Source: Sphingobium sp. TKS
GTDB taxonomy: Bacteria > Pseudomonadota > Alphaproteobacteria > Sphingomonadales > Sphingomonadaceae
NCBI RefSeq assembly: GCF_001563265.1
Contig: NZ_CP005083.1
Location: 1,553,001 to 1,617,000 of the forward strand
Direction of reading: 5' to 3'
Length of the DNA stretch: 64,000 nucleotides
Shown in pieces: positions 1 through 11,602 of the stretch (position 1 is its first letter; each line of letters starts with the position of its first letter). Below the pieces are notes generated by a model. That model saw only the letters and a list, made by a program, of their open reading frames with translations. It searched no databases and had not been told where the DNA came from. Position numbers and translations under genes: made by a program.

Positions 1-1
1 C

Positions 2-151
2 GCCGCGGGCCTGCTGATGGTGCGGGAAGCTGGCGGCTTCGTCTCGGACTTCCGCGGCGGCGACCAGGCAATCGAGCGCAAGGAAGTCATTGCGGGCAAC
101 GACGCCATCCACAGCAAATTGCATAAGCTGGTGGCTGGCGCGCTGCGTTGA
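2..151 (+). CDS. suhB: Inositol monophosphatase family protein, 3' end only
   Basis: The window opens inside this gene; the last 49 codons and the TGA stop at 149-151 are present. The visible C-terminus contains REAGGFVSDFRGG followed by VIAGNDAIHSKL, typical of the end of SuhB/IMPase proteins, which dephosphorylate inositol 1-phosphate and related sugar phosphates in the cytoplasm and depend on Mg2+. The catalytic metal-binding motifs lie upstream, outside the window. The family assignment rests on this short tail, so the exact substrate cannot be given. Confidence 0.75.
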   Translation, partial: AAGLLMVREAGGFVSDFRGGDQAIERKEVIAGNDAIHSKLHKLVAGALR

Positions 152-175
152 AGTCACGGTTTTGGTGACGCGATC

Positions 176-241
176 GGCCCGCTGCAATTGTTGCGAATCA
201 TTCTCATGCCTGCGGGCCTTGCTTCGCATATGCAGCGGGCC
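176..241. repeat. 11-bp perfect inverted repeat before the nuo operon
   Basis: GGCCCGCTGCA at 176-186 is matched exactly by TGCAGCGGGCC at 231-241, with a 44-base interval. It lies between the suhB stop and the nuoA start. There is no T-run after the second arm, so a simple terminator is not obvious; it could be a leader structure or a paired protein-binding site. The interval contains a Fur-box-like sequence. Confidence 0.55.
191..208. promoter_or_regulatory. Fur-box-like sequence upstream of nuoA
   Basis: TTGCGAATCATTCTCATG reads on the other strand as CATGAGAATGATTCGCAA, close to gamma/alphaproteobacterial Fur sites (TGAGAATGATT core). It lies 74 bases before the nuoA start. Complex I carries many Fe-S clusters, so iron control would make sense, but this is inference from a single sequence match. 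Confidence 0.35.
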
Positions 242-281
242 TAAAGCGCGCCCGTAAATCATTTTCGCCCAGGGGACTCCG

Positions 282-656
282 TTGGTCGATCTAGCCCAAT
301 ATCTGCCGATCCTGATCTTTCTCGGGATCGCCTTGCTGCTTTCGAGCGCATTTGTGTTCCTGCCGATGCTCGTGGGGCGCCTGACCGGCTCTCATCAGCC
401 CGACCCGGCCAAGCTCAGCGAATATGAATGCGGTTTCCCCGCCTTTGAAGAACCGCGCAGCCAGTTCGACGTGCGTTTCTACCTCGTCGCCATCCTGTTC
501 ATCATCTTCGATCTGGAAGCGGCGTTCCTCTTTCCCTGGGCGGTCAGCCTCGACCAGATCGGCTGGGCCGGCTGGGCGACGATGATGATCTTCATAGCGG
601 AGCTGGTGCTCGGCCTCGTCTATGCGTGGAAGAAGGGAGCACTCGATTGGGAGTAG
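282..656 (+). CDS. nuoA: NADH-quinone oxidoreductase subunit A
   Basis: First gene of the complete 14-gene complex I operon. NuoA is a small inner-membrane subunit at the junction of the peripheral and membrane arms. The 124-residue protein has three hydrophobic segments (about 8-30, 66-88, 92-114) and the family motif LSEYECGF, whose conserved Glu and Cys lie in the mobile loop near the quinone site. Length matches the family. Translation most likely starts at TTG 282, seven bases or so after AGGGGA at 271-276; no ATG fits better. The reading frame runs into the start region of nuoB. Confidence 0.95.
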   Translation: MVDLAQYLPILIFLGIALLLSSAFVFLPMLVGRLTGSHQPDPAKLSEYECGFPAFEEPRSQFDVRFYLVAILFIIFDLEAAFLFPWAVSLDQIGWAGWATMMIFIAELVLGLVYAWKKGALDWE

Positions 657-1201
657 AACTTGACCGTCCGGTTCCTGGCACGCTGTTGCCGGCCGGCACG
701 CAGCCCGACCAGGATTTCTTCAACGCGCTGAGCAGCGAAGTCAGCGACAAGGGTTTCCTTGTCACTTCGACCGAGGAACTGTTCCAGTGGGCGCGCACCG
801 GCTCGCTATGGTGGATGACCTTCGGCTTGGCCTGCTGCGCGGTGGAAATGATCCACGTCAACATGCCGCGCTATGACATGGAGCGCTTCGGCGCCGCGCC
901 ACGCGCCTCTCCGCGCCAGTCGGATGTGATGATCGTTGCGGGGACCCTCTGCAACAAGATGGCTCCGGCGTTGCGCAAGGTTTACGACCAGATGTCCAAT
1001 CCGAAATATGTGATTTCGATGGGCAGCTGCGCCAATGGTGGCGGCTATTATCATTACAGCTATTCGGTAGTTCGTGGCTGCGACCGCATCGTGCCGGTCG
1101 ATATTTATGTGCCGGGTTGTCCGCCGACCGCAGAGGCCTTGCTCTACGGCATCATGCAGTTGCAGCGGAAGATCCGCCGGATCGGGACAGTTGAGCGTTA
1201 A
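647..1201 (+). CDS. nuoB: NADH-quinone oxidoreductase subunit B
   Basis: Peripheral-arm subunit that binds the terminal [4Fe-4S] cluster N2, which passes electrons to quinone. Ligand cysteines are seen at residues 63-64 (GLACCAVEM), 128 (GSCANGG) and 158 (VPGCPPTAE), counted from the proposed start. I chose TTG 647 (protein begins MGVELDRP) because GAAGGGAG lies seven bases before it and homologues begin close to this point; a GTG at 626 in the same frame would add seven residues. Either start overlaps the end of nuoA, suggesting translational coupling. 184 residues is normal for the family. Confidence 0.95.
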   Translation: MGVELDRPVPGTLLPAGTQPDQDFFNALSSEVSDKGFLVTSTEELFQWARTGSLWWMTFGLACCAVEMIHVNMPRYDMERFGAAPRASPRQSDVMIVAGTLCNKMAPALRKVYDQMSNPKYVISMGSCANGGGYYHYSYSVVRGCDRIVPVDIYVPGCPPTAEALLYGIMQLQRKIRRIGTVER

Positions 1202-1202
1202 T

Positions 1203-1838
1203 ATGGGTCATTCTGCTCCTAAGATCGCGAACCCAGAAGGGATCGCGCAGGAAATCGCCGGGCTGCTGGGATCGATGCTGGTCGAGACCGTCGACCATGC
1301 CGATGAGCTGAGCTTCACCGTCGTGCGCGAAAAGCTGGCCGAGGCGATGATGCTGTTGCGCGACAAGGCGGGCTATCAGCAGCTCATGGAAATCGCCGGG
1401 GTCGATTATCCCGATCGTCCCGACCGGTTCGAGGTTTGCTACCATCTGCTCAGCGTCACGCGGAACCATCGCGTCCGTGTGAAGGTGTCGACCGACGAGG
1501 ATACGCCCGTTCCCACCGTCACGCATCTCTGGCCGGTCGCCGGCTGGCTGGAGCGTGAGGTGTTCGACATGTATGGCGTCATTTTCGAAGGCAATGCCGA
1601 CCTGCGCCGCATCCTGACCGACTATGGCTTCAAGGGCCATCCGCAGCGCAAGGACTTTCCGCTGACCGGCTATGTCGAGCTGCGCTATTCCGAAGAGGAT
1701 AAGCGCGTCGTCTATGAGCCGGTGAAGCTGGCGCAGGACTTCCGCAGCTTCGACTTCATGAGCCCGTGGGAAGGCGCGCAATATGTGCTGCCGGGCGACG
1801 AAAAGGCTGAGGCCAAGGACCAGGGGAGCAAAGCCTGA
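1203..1838 (+). CDS. nuoC: NADH-quinone oxidoreductase subunit C
   Basis: Peripheral-arm subunit of complex I (30-kDa type), which contacts NuoB and NuoD and carries no cofactor. The conserved region [20 protein letters not shown] is present, followed by a second family block, [11 protein letters not shown]. The start at ATG 1203 comes one base after the nuoB stop and gives 211 residues. The longer frame open upstream only reads through nuoB and is not coding. The stop shares bases with the nuoD start (ATGA at 1838). NuoC and NuoD are separate genes here, not fused as in E. coli. Confidence 0.94.
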   Translation: MGHSAPKIANPEGIAQEIAGLLGSMLVETVDHADELSFTVVREKLAEAMMLLRDKAGYQQLMEIAGVDYPDRPDRFEVCYHLLSVTRNHRVRVKVSTDEDTPVPTVTHLWPVAGWLEREVFDMYGVIFEGNADLRRILTDYGFKGHPQRKDFPLTGYVELRYSEEDKRVVYEPVKLAQDFRSFDFMSPWEGAQYVLPGDEKAEAKDQGSKA

Positions 1839-3073
1839 TGTCCGATTATCTCGAAAAGCTGGATCATAAGGTCGACGCCGCCGACCCGACCTACGGCGAC
1901 ACCGAAATCCAGAACTATACGATCAACTTCGGCCCCCAGCATCCGGCGGCGCACGGCGTGTTGCGTCTGGTCATGGAGCTGGACGGCGAAATCGTCGAAC
2001 GCTGCGACCCGCATGTCGGCCTGCTGCATCGCGGCACCGAGAAGCTGATCGAATATAAGACCTATATGCAGGCGCTGCCCTATTTCGACCGGCTGGACTA
2101 TTGCTCGCCGCTCGGCATGGAGCACTCCTACGTTCTGGCCATCGAGAAGCTGCTGAATCTGGAAGTGCCGCTGCGCGCGCAATATCTGCGCGTGTTCTTC
2201 GCGGAACTGACCCGCATCTGCAACCACATGCTGAACCTCGGCTCGCACGTCATGGACGTCGGCGCGATGACGCCGAACCTGTGGCTGTTCGAAATCCGCG
2301 AGGATTGCCTCAACTTCTTCGAGCGTGCCTCGGGCGCCCGCATGCACTCGGCCTATTTCCGGCCGGGCGGCGTGCATCAGGATGTGCCGCTCAAGCTCTT
2401 GACCGACATTGCCGACTGGCTCGACACCCGTCTGCCGCGCCTGTTCGAGGACGCGATGAGCCTGGTGGTCGACAACCGCATCTTCAAGCAGCGCAATGTC
2501 GACATCGCCGTGGTGAGCAAGGAAGACGCGCTGAAATGGGGCTTCTCCGGGCCGATGATCCGTGGCTCCGGTATCCCTTGGGATATTCGTAAGGCGCAGC
2601 CTTACGACGTCTATGACCGCATGGAATTCGATATTCCGGTCGGCACCAACTATGACTGCTATGACCGCTTCATGGTGCGCGTCGAGGAAGTCCGCCAGTC
2701 CGCGCGGATCATGAAGCAGTGCCTCAATGAAATGCCGGAAGGGCCGATCGCCAGCTTCGACCGCAAGGTTTCGCCGCCCAAGCGTGGCGAGATGAAGCGC
2801 TCGATGGAAGCGCTGATCCACCATTTCAAGCTCTATACCGAAGGCTTCCACGTGCCCGCTGGCGAAGTCTATGTGGCGACCGAAAGCCCCAAGGGCGAGT
2901 TCGGCGTCTATCTGGTCGCGGACGGCTCCAACAAGCCCTATCGCTGCAAGATCCGCCCGACCGCCTTCTCGCACCTTCAGGCGATGGATTTCATGATGAA
3001 GGGCCACATGCTGGCCGATACCACCGCTGTCCTGGGCGCCATGGACATCGTGTTTGGAGAATGTGACCGCTAA
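1838..3073 (+). CDS. nuoD: NADH-quinone oxidoreductase subunit D
   Basis: 49-kDa-type subunit of complex I, which forms the quinone-binding cavity with NuoB. The 411-residue protein has the family signature [14 protein letters not shown] near the N-terminus, [12 protein letters not shown], and the later [10 protein letters not shown] block. It is descended from the large subunit of [NiFe] hydrogenases but lacks the Ni-binding cysteines, as is normal. It overlaps nuoC and nuoE by four bases or less at each junction, which points to coupled translation. Confidence 0.96.
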   Translation: MSDYLEKLDHKVDAADPTYGDTEIQNYTINFGPQHPAAHGVLRLVMELDGEIVERCDPHVGLLHRGTEKLIEYKTYMQALPYFDRLDYCSPLGMEHSYVLAIEKLLNLEVPLRAQYLRVFFAELTRICNHMLNLGSHVMDVGAMTPNLWLFEIREDCLNFFERASGARMHSAYFRPGGVHQDVPLKLLTDIADWLDTRLPRLFEDAMSLVVDNRIFKQRNVDIAVVSKEDALKWGFSGPMIRGSGIPWDIRKAQPYDVYDRMEFDIPVGTNYDCYDRFMVRVEEVRQSARIMKQCLNEMPEGPIASFDRKVSPPKRGEMKRSMEALIHHFKLYTEGFHVPAGEVYVATESPKGEFGVYLVADGSNKPYRCKIRPTAFSHLQAMDFMMKGHMLADTTAVLGAMDIVFGECDR

Positions 3074-3741
3074 TGGCTGACGCAGTTCATATCCCGGACG
3101 AGGCCGAGACCCGCGCGCGCTGGGGCGCGTTCGCGTGGACGGCCGAGAACGCCGAACAGGCGAAGAAGGTCATTGCCCGCTATCCTGCCGGCCGTCAGCA
3201 GTCGGCGGTGATGCCGCTGCTCGATCTGGCCCAGCGTCAGGTGGGCGCGGAAACGCAGACGAACGGCTGGCTGCCGGTGCCGGTGATGGAATATATCGCT
3301 GACCAGCTCGAAATGCCGTACATGCGCGTTTACGAGGTCGCGACCTTCTACACCATGTACAACCTCGCGCCGGTCGGCCGCTATCATGTGCAGGTCTGCG
3401 GCACGACGCCGTGCATGCTGCGCGGCTCGGACGATGTGTTTTCGGCCTGCAAGAACAAGGGTCTGGTCAAGGGCGGCACGACCCCCGACGGCCTGTTCAC
3501 GCTGAGCGAGGTCGAGTGTCTGGGCGCCTGCGCCAACGCGCCGATGGTCCAGATCAACGACGATAATTTCGAAGACCTGACCTATGACAGCATGAGCGCG
3601 ATCCTCGACGATCTCGCCGCTGGCAAGCAGCCCAAGATCGGGCCGCAGATCGATCGCCAGACGAGCTGCCCCGAAGGCGGGCCGACCACGCTCAAGGAGA
3701 TGGTCAACGGCAACCATGATTATCGCGAGGAATGGGCATGA
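3073..3741 (+). CDS. nuoE: NADH-quinone oxidoreductase subunit E
   Basis: 24-kDa-type subunit of the NADH dehydrogenase module, binding the off-path [2Fe-2S] cluster N1a. The thioredoxin-like domain shows the four ligand cysteines at residues 109, 114, 149 and 153 (VCGTTPCML and [10 protein letters not shown]). The 222-residue length includes a C-terminal extension of about 55 residues after the cluster domain, typical of alphaproteobacterial NuoE. The ATG follows the nuoD stop directly (TAATG). Confidence 0.95.
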   Translation: MADAVHIPDEAETRARWGAFAWTAENAEQAKKVIARYPAGRQQSAVMPLLDLAQRQVGAETQTNGWLPVPVMEYIADQLEMPYMRVYEVATFYTMYNLAPVGRYHVQVCGTTPCMLRGSDDVFSACKNKGLVKGGTTPDGLFTLSEVECLGACANAPMVQINDDNFEDLTYDSMSAILDDLAAGKQPKIGPQIDRQTSCPEGGPTTLKEMVNGNHDYREEWA

Positions 3742-5054
3742 GCGACGTGATTGCGCCTCTCAGCGACAAGGATCGCATCTTCACCAACGTCTATGGCTTC
3801 CAGGATTGGGGCATCGACGCGGCGATCAAGCGCGGCGATTGGGACAATACCAAGAAGCTGCTGGAAATCGGCCAGGACGAAATCATCGAGCGCATCAAGG
3901 CGTCTGGCTTGCGCGGTCGTGGCGGCGCGGGCTTCCCGACCGGCATGAAGTGGAGCTTCATGCCCAAGGAAAGCAAGGATGGCCGTCCGAGTTTCCTGGT
4001 CATCAACGCCGACGAATCCGAGCCGGGTTCGTGCAAGGACCGCGAAATCATCCGCCACGATCCGCACAAGCTGATCGAAGGCGCGCTGGTCGCCGGTTTC
4101 GCGATGCGGGCGCGGGCCGCCTATATCTACATCCGCGGCGAGTTCATCTATGAGGCGAAGGTCCTCTTCGCCGCCGTCGAACAGGCCTATGAAAAGGGCT
4201 TCCTTGGTAAGAATGCGTGCGGTTCGGGCTATGATTTCGACGTCTTCGTCCATCGCGGCGCGGGCGCTTACATCTGCGGCGAGGAAACCGCGCAGATCGA
4301 GAGCCTGGAAGGCAAGAAGGGCCAGCCGCGTTTGAAGCCGCCTTTCCCGGCGGGTGCGGGTCTTTATGGCTGCCCGACCACGGTGAACAATGTGGAATCC
4401 ATCGCGGTCGCGCCGACGATCCTGCGCCGTGGGTCCGAATGGTTCTCCAGCTTCGGCCGCGAGAATAACAAGGGCACCAAGCTCTTCCAGATCAGCGGCC
4501 ACGTGAACAAGCCCTGCGTCGTCGAAGAGTCGATGGGCATCAGCTTCAAGGAACTGATCGACCGGCATTGCGGCGGCATTCGCGGCGGCTGGGACAATCT
4601 GCTGGCGGTGATCCCCGGTGGGTCTTCGGTGCCGCTGGTGCCAGCGCGTGAGATCATGGACGCGCCGATGGATTTCGACGGGCTGAAAGCCGTGGGGTCC
4701 GGCCTTGGTACCGCCGCTGTTATCGTCATGGACAAGTCGACCGACATCGTCCGCGCCATTTCGCGCCTGTCCTATTTCTACAAGCATGAGAGCTGCGGCC
4801 AGTGCACGCCCTGCCGCGAAGGCACCGGCTGGATGTGGCGCGTGATGGAACGGCTGCGTTCGGGCGATGCCGATATCAGCGAGATCGACATGCTCCAGCA
4901 GGTGACCAAGCAGGTCGAAGGTCACACCATCTGCGCGCTCGGCGACGCGGCGGCCTGGCCGATCCAGGGCTTGATCCGGCACTTTCGTCCGGAAATCGAG
5001 CGCCGGATCAATGAAAACAAGGGTAGCGCCCCCGTCATGGAGGCAGCGGAGTAA
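3738..5054 (+). CDS. nuoF: NADH-quinone oxidoreductase subunit F
   Basis: 51-kDa-type subunit that binds NADH and FMN and the [4Fe-4S] cluster N3, the electron entry point of complex I. Glycine-rich nucleotide motifs [10 protein letters not shown] and [12 protein letters not shown] are clear. The cluster cysteines appear in [12 protein letters not shown] and the later HTICALGD. I take ATG 3738 (MSDVIAPL) as start because it overlaps the nuoE stop (ATGA); an ATG two codons upstream is possible. 438 residues is normal. Confidence 0.96.
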   Translation: MSDVIAPLSDKDRIFTNVYGFQDWGIDAAIKRGDWDNTKKLLEIGQDEIIERIKASGLRGRGGAGFPTGMKWSFMPKESKDGRPSFLVINADESEPGSCKDREIIRHDPHKLIEGALVAGFAMRARAAYIYIRGEFIYEAKVLFAAVEQAYEKGFLGKNACGSGYDFDVFVHRGAGAYICGEETAQIESLEGKKGQPRLKPPFPAGAGLYGCPTTVNNVESIAVAPTILRRGSEWFSSFGRENNKGTKLFQISGHVNKPCVVEESMGISFKELIDRHCGGIRGGWDNLLAVIPGGSSVPLVPAREIMDAPMDFDGLKAVGSGLGTAAVIVMDKSTDIVRAISRLSYFYKHESCGQCTPCREGTGWMWRVMERLRSGDADISEIDMLQQVTKQVEGHTICALGDAAAWPIQGLIRHFRPEIERRINENKGSAPVMEAAE

Positions 5055-5056
5055 CC

Positions 5057-7078
5057 ATGCCGAAGGTCAAAGTAGACGGCGTAGAACTCGAAGTTCCGGC
5101 GGGCGCCACTGTCCTCCAGGCCTGCGAGCTGGCGGGGAAGGAAATACCCCGTTTCTGCTATCATGAGCGGCTGAGCATCGCGGGCAATTGCCGCATGTGT
5201 CTGGTCGAAGTGAAGCCTGGACCGCCCAAGCCGCAGGCGTCTTGCGCATTGCCCGCCGCCGAAAATCAGGAAATCTTCACGCAGACCGAGATGGTCAAGA
5301 AGGCGCGCGAAGGGGTGATGGAGTTCCTGCTCATCAACCACCCGCTCGACTGCCCGATCTGCGATCAGGGCGGCGAATGCGACCTTCAGGACCAGTCGGT
5401 TGCTTACGGCAAGGGCACGAGCCGCTTCGACGAGAATAAGCGCGCCGTCACCGAGAAATATATGGGTCCGATCGTCAAGACGGTCATGACCCGTTGCATC
5501 CAGTGCACCCGTTGCGTGCGCTTTGCCGAGGAAGTCGCGGGCGTGCCGGAAATCGGCGCCATCTATCGCGGCGAGAATATGCAGATCACCACCTATCTCG
5601 AACATGCCGCGAAAAGCGAGCTGTCGGGCAATGTGGTCGATCTCTGCCCGGTGGGCGCGCTGACGTCCAAGCCCTATGCGTTCGAAGCGCGTCCGTGGGA
5701 GCTGAAGAAGACCCATGCGATCGACGTGATGGACGCGGTCGGCACCAACATCCGCCTCGACAGCCGTGGCCGTCAGGTGCTGCGTGCCGTGCCGCGTATC
5801 AATGACGACGTGAACGAGGAATGGGCGAGCGACAAGACCCGGCACAATGTCGACGGTCTGGTTCGCAAGCGTCTCGACAAGCCCTTTATCCGCAAGGACG
5901 GCAAGCTGGTTCCGGCGACCTGGAACGAGGCTTTCGTGGCGATTGCCACCGTCAAACATGGCGGTTCGGTCGCGGCTCTGGCCGGTGATCTGCTCGACTG
6001 CGAGACGATGTTCGCGGGTAAGGCGCTGGTCGAGAAGCTGGGCGGTAACCTGCTCGAAGGTCGTCAAACCGGCCTTGCCTATGATGTGTCGAGCCTGTCG
6101 GCGGTGAACTTCAACACGACGCTGGCCGGTCTGGAGACCGCTGACGTGATCCTGCTGGTTGGCACCAATCTGCGCTGGGAAGCGCCGCTGGTGAACACCC
6201 GCATCCGCAAGGCGATCAAGAAGGGCGCGAAGGTCTTCGCCCTCGGCCCGCAGGTTGACCTCACCTATAAGGTCGAATGGCTGGGTAACGACGCGTCGCT
6301 GCTCGCCAAGCTGCCGCAAGCGGTGGTCGAAGCGTTCGGTAAGTCGGCCCGTCCGGCGATGATCGTCGGTGGCGGCGTGCTGGCCAAGGACGGCGCGCAT
6401 GGCGATACGCTGGCGCTGGTCGAGACGCTGGGTCTGATCAAGGACGGCTGGAACGGCTATAATGTCCTGCACTTCGCGGCGGCGCGCATGGGCGGGCTGA
6501 TGCTCGGCTATGCGACGCAGGGCGGCATCAAGGCGGTGGCGGCGGCCAAGCCGAAGCTGCTTTTCTCGCTCGGCGCGGACGAGGTCGATTATTCGGCGTT
6601 CGAGGATAGCTTCAAAGTCTATGTCGGCCACCATGGCGACAAGGGTGCCCATGCGGCGGACGTGATCCTGCCGGGCGCGAGCTATGCCGAAAAGGCTGGC
6701 ACCTATGTCAATCTGGAGGGCCGGGTGCAGCGTGGCGAAAAGGCCGTGTTCGCGCCGGGCGATGCCCGCGAGGACTGGTCGATCCTGCGTGCCCTGTCGG
6801 AAGTGCTGGGCGCGACCCTGCCGTTCGACAGCTTCGAAGCGCTGCGCGCCGAAATGGCCAAGGCGGTTCCGGCGCTCGGCGTTGAGGGTCTGGCTGACTA
6901 TGGCTGGCCAAAAGACCTCAAAGACTTGCCGTCGCTGCCGACTGGCGCCACCGGCGAGTTCGGTTCGCCGATCAAGGATTTCTACCTGACCAACGCCATC
7001 TGCCGCGCCAGCCCGACGATGCAGCAATGCTCGGCCGAGCTGATCCATGGTGTGACCTTCGCGGAGGCCGCAGAGTGA
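5057..7078 (+). CDS. nuoG: NADH-quinone oxidoreductase subunit G
   Basis: 75-kDa-type subunit that carries the main electron wire. The N-terminal ferredoxin domain has [2Fe-2S] cysteines in [17 protein letters not shown]. Next come the His/Cys cluster ([19 protein letters not shown]) and the N4 cluster cysteines in [10 protein letters not shown]. The C-terminal two thirds are molybdopterin-oxidoreductase-like but without a cofactor, as usual. 673 residues is normal for alphaproteobacteria. It starts two bases after the nuoF stop, and its TGA overlaps the GTG of nuoH. Confidence 0.96.
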   Translation: MPKVKVDGVELEVPAGATVLQACELAGKEIPRFCYHERLSIAGNCRMCLVEVKPGPPKPQASCALPAAENQEIFTQTEMVKKAREGVMEFLLINHPLDCPICDQGGECDLQDQSVAYGKGTSRFDENKRAVTEKYMGPIVKTVMTRCIQCTRCVRFAEEVAGVPEIGAIYRGENMQITTYLEHAAKSELSGNVVDLCPVGALTSKPYAFEARPWELKKTHAIDVMDAVGTNIRLDSRGRQVLRAVPRINDDVNEEWASDKTRHNVDGLVRKRLDKPFIRKDGKLVPATWNEAFVAIATVKHGGSVAALAGDLLDCETMFAGKALVEKLGGNLLEGRQTGLAYDVSSLSAVNFNTTLAGLETADVILLVGTNLRWEAPLVNTRIRKAIKKGAKVFALGPQVDLTYKVEWLGNDASLLAKLPQAVVEAFGKSARPAMIVGGGVLAKDGAHGDTLALVETLGLIKDGWNGYNVLHFAAARMGGLMLGYATQGGIKAVAAAKPKLLFSLGADEVDYSAFEDSFKVYVGHHGDKGAHAADVILPGASYAEKAGTYVNLEGRVQRGEKAVFAPGDAREDWSILRALSEVLGATLPFDSFEALRAEMAKAVPALGVEGLADYGWPKDLKDLPSLPTGATGEFGSPIKDFYLTNAICRASPTMQQCSAELIHGVTFAEAAE

Positions 7079-8124
7079 CCGCTTTCTTCAATAATCTGGG
7101 CCTGCCCTATGAAGGGGCGTGGCTGCTTTCGACGATCATCGGCATTTTGCTGATCGCACTGCCGCTGATGTTGGCGGTCGCGATGATCATCTATGCCGAC
7201 CGCAAGATCTGGGCGGCCATGGCGCTGCGCCGCGGCCCGAACGTCGTGGGTCCCTTCGGCCTGCTCCAGTCCTTCGCGGACGGCGCCAAGGTTTTCCTCC
7301 AGGAAACCATCATCCCGTCGGCGTCCAACCGCGCACTGTTCCTGATCGCGCCGATCATCACCTTCACGGTCGCGCTGATGGCCTGGGCGGTGATCCCGTT
7401 CCAGGTGGGCGTGGTGCTGGCGAACATCAATGTGGGGCTGCTCTACATTCTCGCGATCAGCTCGCTCGGCGTGTACGGCGTGGTGCTGTCGGGCTGGGCC
7501 TCCAACTCCAAATATCCCTTCTATTCGGCGATCCGCGCCAGCGCGCAGATGATCAGCTATGAAGTCTCGATCGGCTTCATCCTGATCTGCGTCGTCCTCT
7601 GGGCCGGCAGCTTCAACCTGACCCAGATCGTCGAGAGCCAGAAGGGCTATTATGGCTTCCTGAACGGTAACGGCTTCAACCCGCTGCTCTTCCCGATGGC
7701 GATCATGTTCCTGATTTCGGCCATGGCGGAAACGGCGCGCGCGCCCTTCGACCTCACCGAAGCGGAATCCGAACTCGTCGCGGGTTACCAGACTGAATAT
7801 TCGTCCATGGCCTTCGCGCTGTTCTGGCTGGGCGAATATGCGAACGTGATCCTGATGTGCGCGCTCAACGCGATCCTGTTCTGGGGTGGCTATCTGCCGC
7901 CATTCGACTGGGCGCCGCTTTATTATGTGCCGGGCATCCTTTGGCTGTTGGCCAAGATTCTGTTCTTCTTCTTCGTCTTCTCCTGGGTGAAGGCGACGGT
8001 GCCCCGCTACCGTTATGATCAGCTGATGCGGCTGGGCTGGAAGATCTTCCTGCCGACCTCGCTGCTGTTCGTCTTCCTGGTTTCGGGCTTCCTCATGTTC
8101 ACGCGTTACGGAGGCGCTCAATGA
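7075..8124 (+). CDS. nuoH: NADH-quinone oxidoreductase subunit H
   Basis: Multi-spanning inner-membrane subunit (ND1 type) that completes the quinone tunnel and links it to the proton channels. Around eight hydrophobic helices are visible, with the conserved blocks [16 protein letters not shown] and [20 protein letters not shown]. The start at GTG 7075 overlaps the nuoG stop (GTGA) and gives 349 residues; the open frame upstream of it lies wholly inside nuoG and is not coding. Confidence 0.95.
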   Translation: MTAFFNNLGLPYEGAWLLSTIIGILLIALPLMLAVAMIIYADRKIWAAMALRRGPNVVGPFGLLQSFADGAKVFLQETIIPSASNRALFLIAPIITFTVALMAWAVIPFQVGVVLANINVGLLYILAISSLGVYGVVLSGWASNSKYPFYSAIRASAQMISYEVSIGFILICVVLWAGSFNLTQIVESQKGYYGFLNGNGFNPLLFPMAIMFLISAMAETARAPFDLTEAESELVAGYQTEYSSMAFALFWLGEYANVILMCALNAILFWGGYLPPFDWAPLYYVPGILWLLAKILFFFFVFSWVKATVPRYRYDQLMRLGWKIFLPTSLLFVFLVSGFLMFTRYGGAQ

Positions 8125-8606
8125 GCCTCGGATACTACGTAAAATCCTTCACCCTCTGGGAGTTTGTGAAGGCGCATTGGCTGACCTTGAAATATTTTTT
8201 CAAGCCCAAGGCGACCATCAACTACCCTTATGAGAAGAACCCGATCTCGCCGCGGTTCCGGGGAGAGCATGCGCTGCGCCGCTATCCCAATGGGGAAGAG
8301 CGCTGCATCGCGTGCAAGCTGTGCGAGGCGATCTGCCCGGCGCAGGCGATCACCATCGAAGCGCAGCCGCGCGACGACGGCAGCCGCCGGACGACGCGCT
8401 ACGACATCGACATGACCAAGTGCATCTATTGCGGCTTCTGTCAGGAAGCCTGCCCGGTGGATGCGATTGTCGAGGGTCCGAACTTCGAATTCGCCACCGA
8501 AACGCGCGAGGAGCTGATCTACGACAAGGCCAAGCTCCTTGAAAATGGGGACAAGTGGGAGCGGGCGATTGCCGCGAACCTTGCCGCCGATGCACCCTAC
8601 CGTTAA
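8121..8606 (+). CDS. nuoI: NADH-quinone oxidoreductase subunit I
   Basis: Ferredoxin-like peripheral subunit (23-kDa type) that binds [4Fe-4S] clusters N6a and N6b on the path to N2. Two CxxCxxCxxxCP motifs are complete: cysteines 62, 65, 68 and 72, and 101, 104, 107 and 111. 161 residues is normal. ATG 8121 overlaps the nuoH stop (ATGA). Confidence 0.96.
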   Translation: MSLGYYVKSFTLWEFVKAHWLTLKYFFKPKATINYPYEKNPISPRFRGEHALRRYPNGEERCIACKLCEAICPAQAITIEAQPRDDGSRRTTRYDIDMTKCIYCGFCQEACPVDAIVEGPNFEFATETREELIYDKAKLLENGDKWERAIAANLAADAPYR

Positions 8607-8636
8607 GCCGCAGCCGCCCAAGGGGAACATGGTCCT

Positions 8637-9248
8637 GTGATTCACGTGCTTGCCTTTTATCTGTTCGCCACGCTGGTGGTGTGCAGCGGCGCGCTGACGA
8701 TCCTGTCGCGCAATCCGGTTCATTCGGTGCTGTGGCTGATCCTCGCCTTCTTCAACGCGGCGGGCCTGATGGTCCTGCTGGGCGCCGAATTCATCGCGAT
8801 GCTTCTGGTCATCGTTTATGTCGGCGCGGTCGCCGTGCTGTTCCTGTTCGTCGTCATGATGCTTGATATCGATTTCGCCGAGCTGCGCGCCGGTTTCGTC
8901 GATTATCTGCCCTTCGGGCTGCTGATCGCGCTGGTGCTGCTGGCCGAGATCGTGCTGGGTATCGGCCTGTGGAGCGCCGGTCCCATCGAGCTGGCGCAGC
9001 GCGCCGCGCCGGTGAACCCGGAACTTAGTAACATTCAGGCGATCGGCGGGCTGCTCTACACCCGTTACATCTTCCTGTTCGAAGCGGCGGGCATCGTCCT
9101 GCTGGTCGCGATGATCGGCGCCATCGTGCTGACCCATCGTGCCCGTGGCGGCGTGCGTGGCCAGAATGTCGCGAAACAGAACCGCCGCCGTCCGCAGGAT
9201 GCCGTGCGGAACGTCAATCAGCCCGTCGGGCAGGGGGTGGAGCTGTGA
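8637..9248 (+). CDS. nuoJ: NADH-quinone oxidoreductase subunit J
   Basis: ND6-type inner-membrane subunit. About five hydrophobic helices, with the conserved [18 protein letters not shown] block and the glycine-rich [19 protein letters not shown] helix that carries the pi-bulge. The C-terminal tail (about 180-203) is basic and cytoplasmic. The start is GTG 8637, with AAGGGGAA about ten bases upstream. There are 30 bases between nuoI and nuoJ, the longest gap within the operon. Confidence 0.94.
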   Translation: MIHVLAFYLFATLVVCSGALTILSRNPVHSVLWLILAFFNAAGLMVLLGAEFIAMLLVIVYVGAVAVLFLFVVMMLDIDFAELRAGFVDYLPFGLLIALVLLAEIVLGIGLWSAGPIELAQRAAPVNPELSNIQAIGGLLYTRYIFLFEAAGIVLLVAMIGAIVLTHRARGGVRGQNVAKQNRRRPQDAVRNVNQPVGQGVEL

Positions 9249-9550
9249 TCGGCCTTCAGCATTATATGGTGGTCAGCGCGATCCTCTTCGTGATGGGCGT
9301 GCTGGGCATCTTCATCAATCGTAAGAATGTCATCATCATCATGATGGCGATCGAGCTGATCCTCCTCAGCGTGAACATCAACCTTGTCGCCTTTAGCGCT
9401 TTCCTTGGCGATCTGGTGGGTCAGGTCTTCTCGATGTTCGTGCTGACCGTCGCGGCGGGTGAGGCAGCCATTGGCCTTGCCATCCTCGTTATTTACTTCC
9501 GTGGTCGCGGCACCATCGCCGTCGACGATGTCAACCGGATGAAGGGCTAA
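9245..9550 (+). CDS. nuoK: NADH-quinone oxidoreductase subunit K
   Basis: ND4L-type inner-membrane subunit with three transmembrane helices. The two key membrane glutamates are visible in [13 protein letters not shown] and [14 protein letters not shown] 9245 overlaps the nuoJ stop (GTGA); length 101 residues, exactly as expected. Confidence 0.95.
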   Translation: MIGLQHYMVVSAILFVMGVLGIFINRKNVIIIMMAIELILLSVNINLVAFSAFLGDLVGQVFSMFVLTVAAGEAAIGLAILVIYFRGRGTIAVDDVNRMKG

Positions 9551-9556
9551 AGCTCG

Positions 9557-11602
9557 ATGATCCAGCTTATCGTCCTTCTCCCGTTGCTGGCTGCTGCCAT
9601 CGCCGGTCTTGGCAACAAGGCCCTTGGCAAGCTGCCCGCGAAGATCGTCACCACCGGCGCGCTTTTTGCCTCCTGCGCAATGAGCTGGCCGATTTTCCTG
9701 AGCTTCGTGACTGGCCATGCTGAGCCCTATGTCGCGCCCGCCTTCACCTGGATTCAGTCGGGCAGCTTCGATGCTCAGTGGGCGCTGCGCGTCGACACCA
9801 TGACCGCGGTCATGCTGGTGGTCATCACCAGCGTGTCGAGCCTCGTCCACCTCTATAGCTGGGGCTATATGGAGGAGGAGCCGGATCAGCCGCGCTTCTT
9901 CGCCTATCTGTCGCTTTTCACCTTCGCGATGCTGATGCTCGTGACGGCGAACAATCTGTTGCAGATGTTCTTCGGCTGGGAAGGCGTCGGTTTGGCATCC
10001 TATCTGCTGATCGGCTTCTGGTTCCGTAAGCCCTCGGCCAATGCCGCCGCGATCAAGGCGTTCGTCGTCAACCGCGTTGGTGACCTTGGCTTCATGATGG
10101 GCATTTTCGGTACCTATCTGGTGTTCAACACCATCTCGATCCCGGAAATCCTGGCCGCCGCGCCGTCCATGGCCGGTTCGACCATCGGCTTCCTCGGTCA
10201 TCGTTTCGACACCATGACCGTGCTCTGCCTGCTGCTGTTCATCGGCGCGATGGGTAAGTCGGCGCAGCTGGGCCTCCACACCTGGCTGCCGGACGCGATG
10301 GAAGGCCCGACCCCGGTGTCGGCGCTGATCCACGCGGCGACCATGGTGACCGCGGGCGTGTTCATGGTGTGCCGCCTGTCGCCGATGTTCGAAACTTCGC
10401 CGACGGCATTGCATTTCGTCACCATCATCGGCGCGGCCACCTGTCTGTTCGCGGCGACCGTGGGCACCGTGCAGAACGACATCAAGCGCGTCATCGCCTA
10501 TTCCACCTGTTCGCAGCTCGGCTATATGTTCTTCGCGGCGGGCGTCGGCGCCTATGGCGCGGCGATGTTCCACCTCTTCACCCACGCCTTCTTCAAGGCG
10601 CTGTTGTTCCTTGGCGCCGGTTCGGTCATCCACGCGATGCACCATGAGCAGGACATGCGTTACTATGGCGCGCTCAGGAAGGAGATTCCGATCACCTTCT
10701 GGACGATGACGTTGGGCACGCTGGCCATTACCGGCGTAGGCCTGCCGCTCGTTGGCGTCGGCTTTGCGGGCTTCTATTCGAAGGACGGCATTCTCGAAGC
10801 GGCCTATGCTTCGGGCGGTGCGGGTGTGGGCGCCTATCTGGTCGGCGTCTTCGCGGCGCTGCTCACCAGCTTCTACAGTTGGCGTCTGGTGTTCCTGACC
10901 TTCTTCGGCAAGCCCCGCTGGGCCGCTTCGGAGCATATCCAGCATGCGGTCCACGGCCATCATGAGACGCCGGAAGAAGAAACCGAGCATGACGGCCATG
11001 GCCATCATGACGAGCATGGGCATGAGCTGACGGGCACGGCGGGCTATCATCCGCATGAAAGTCCCTGGGTCATGCTGGTGCCGCTGGTGGTGCTGAGCCT
11101 TGGCGCGGTGTTCGCGGGCTTCCTGTTCCATGACCAGTTCATAGGGCCGGAAGGCGGCATCGAGTTCTGGAAGGGCGCGATCGCGTTCGACAGCCACCTG
11201 ATGCACGCGAGCCATGAAGTGCCGACCTGGGTCAAGTTCGGTCCGTTCACGGTGATGCTGACCGGTCTCGTGATCGCCCTGCTGGCCTATCTCAAGTTCA
11301 CCGACTGGCCGCGTCGCTTCGTCGCGACCTTCGGCGCTCTCTACCAGTTCCTGCTCAACAAATGGTATTTCGACGAGCTGTACCACTTCCTGTTCGTCAA
11401 GACTGCCTTCGCCATCGGCCGCTTCTTCTGGAAGTTCGGTGACGTGGGCTTCATCGACCGCTTCGGGCCTAATGGTCTGGCTGCGCTGGTCGTGCAGGGC
11501 AATAAAGTCACCCGTCGGCTTCAGTCCGGCTACCTCTACACTTACGCGCTGGTGATGCTGATTGGCCTCGCCGCAGCCGCAACCTGGGCGATGACACGAT
11601 AA
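9557..11602 (+). CDS. nuoL: NADH-quinone oxidoreductase subunit L
   Basis: ND5-type antiporter-like proton-pumping subunit at the far end of the membrane arm, ending in the lateral helix. The 681-residue protein carries the Mrp/antiporter blocks ([38 protein letters not shown]) and the channel lysines and histidines. Between about residues 455 and 500 a hydrophilic loop is packed with histidines alternating with Glu/Asp/Gly. The ATG comes six bases after nuoK. Confidence 0.95.
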   Translation: MIQLIVLLPLLAAAIAGLGNKALGKLPAKIVTTGALFASCAMSWPIFLSFVTGHAEPYVAPAFTWIQSGSFDAQWALRVDTMTAVMLVVITSVSSLVHLYSWGYMEEEPDQPRFFAYLSLFTFAMLMLVTANNLLQMFFGWEGVGLASYLLIGFWFRKPSANAAAIKAFVVNRVGDLGFMMGIFGTYLVFNTISIPEILAAAPSMAGSTIGFLGHRFDTMTVLCLLLFIGAMGKSAQLGLHTWLPDAMEGPTPVSALIHAATMVTAGVFMVCRLSPMFETSPTALHFVTIIGAATCLFAATVGTVQNDIKRVIAYSTCSQLGYMFFAAGVGAYGAAMFHLFTHAFFKALLFLGAGSVIHAMHHEQDMRYYGALRKEIPITFWTMTLGTLAITGVGLPLVGVGFAGFYSKDGILEAAYASGGAGVGAYLVGVFAALLTSFYSWRLVFLTFFGKPRWAASEHIQHAVHGHHETPEEETEHDGHGHHDEHGHELTGTAGYHPHESPWVMLVPLVVLSLGAVFAGFLFHDQFIGPEGGIEFWKGAIAFDSHLMHASHEVPTWVKFGPFTVMLTGLVIALLAYLKFTDWPRRFVATFGALYQFLLNKWYFDELYHFLFVKTAFAIGRFFWKFGDVGFIDRFGPNGLAALVVQGNKVTRRLQSGYLYTYALVMLIGLAAAATWAMTR

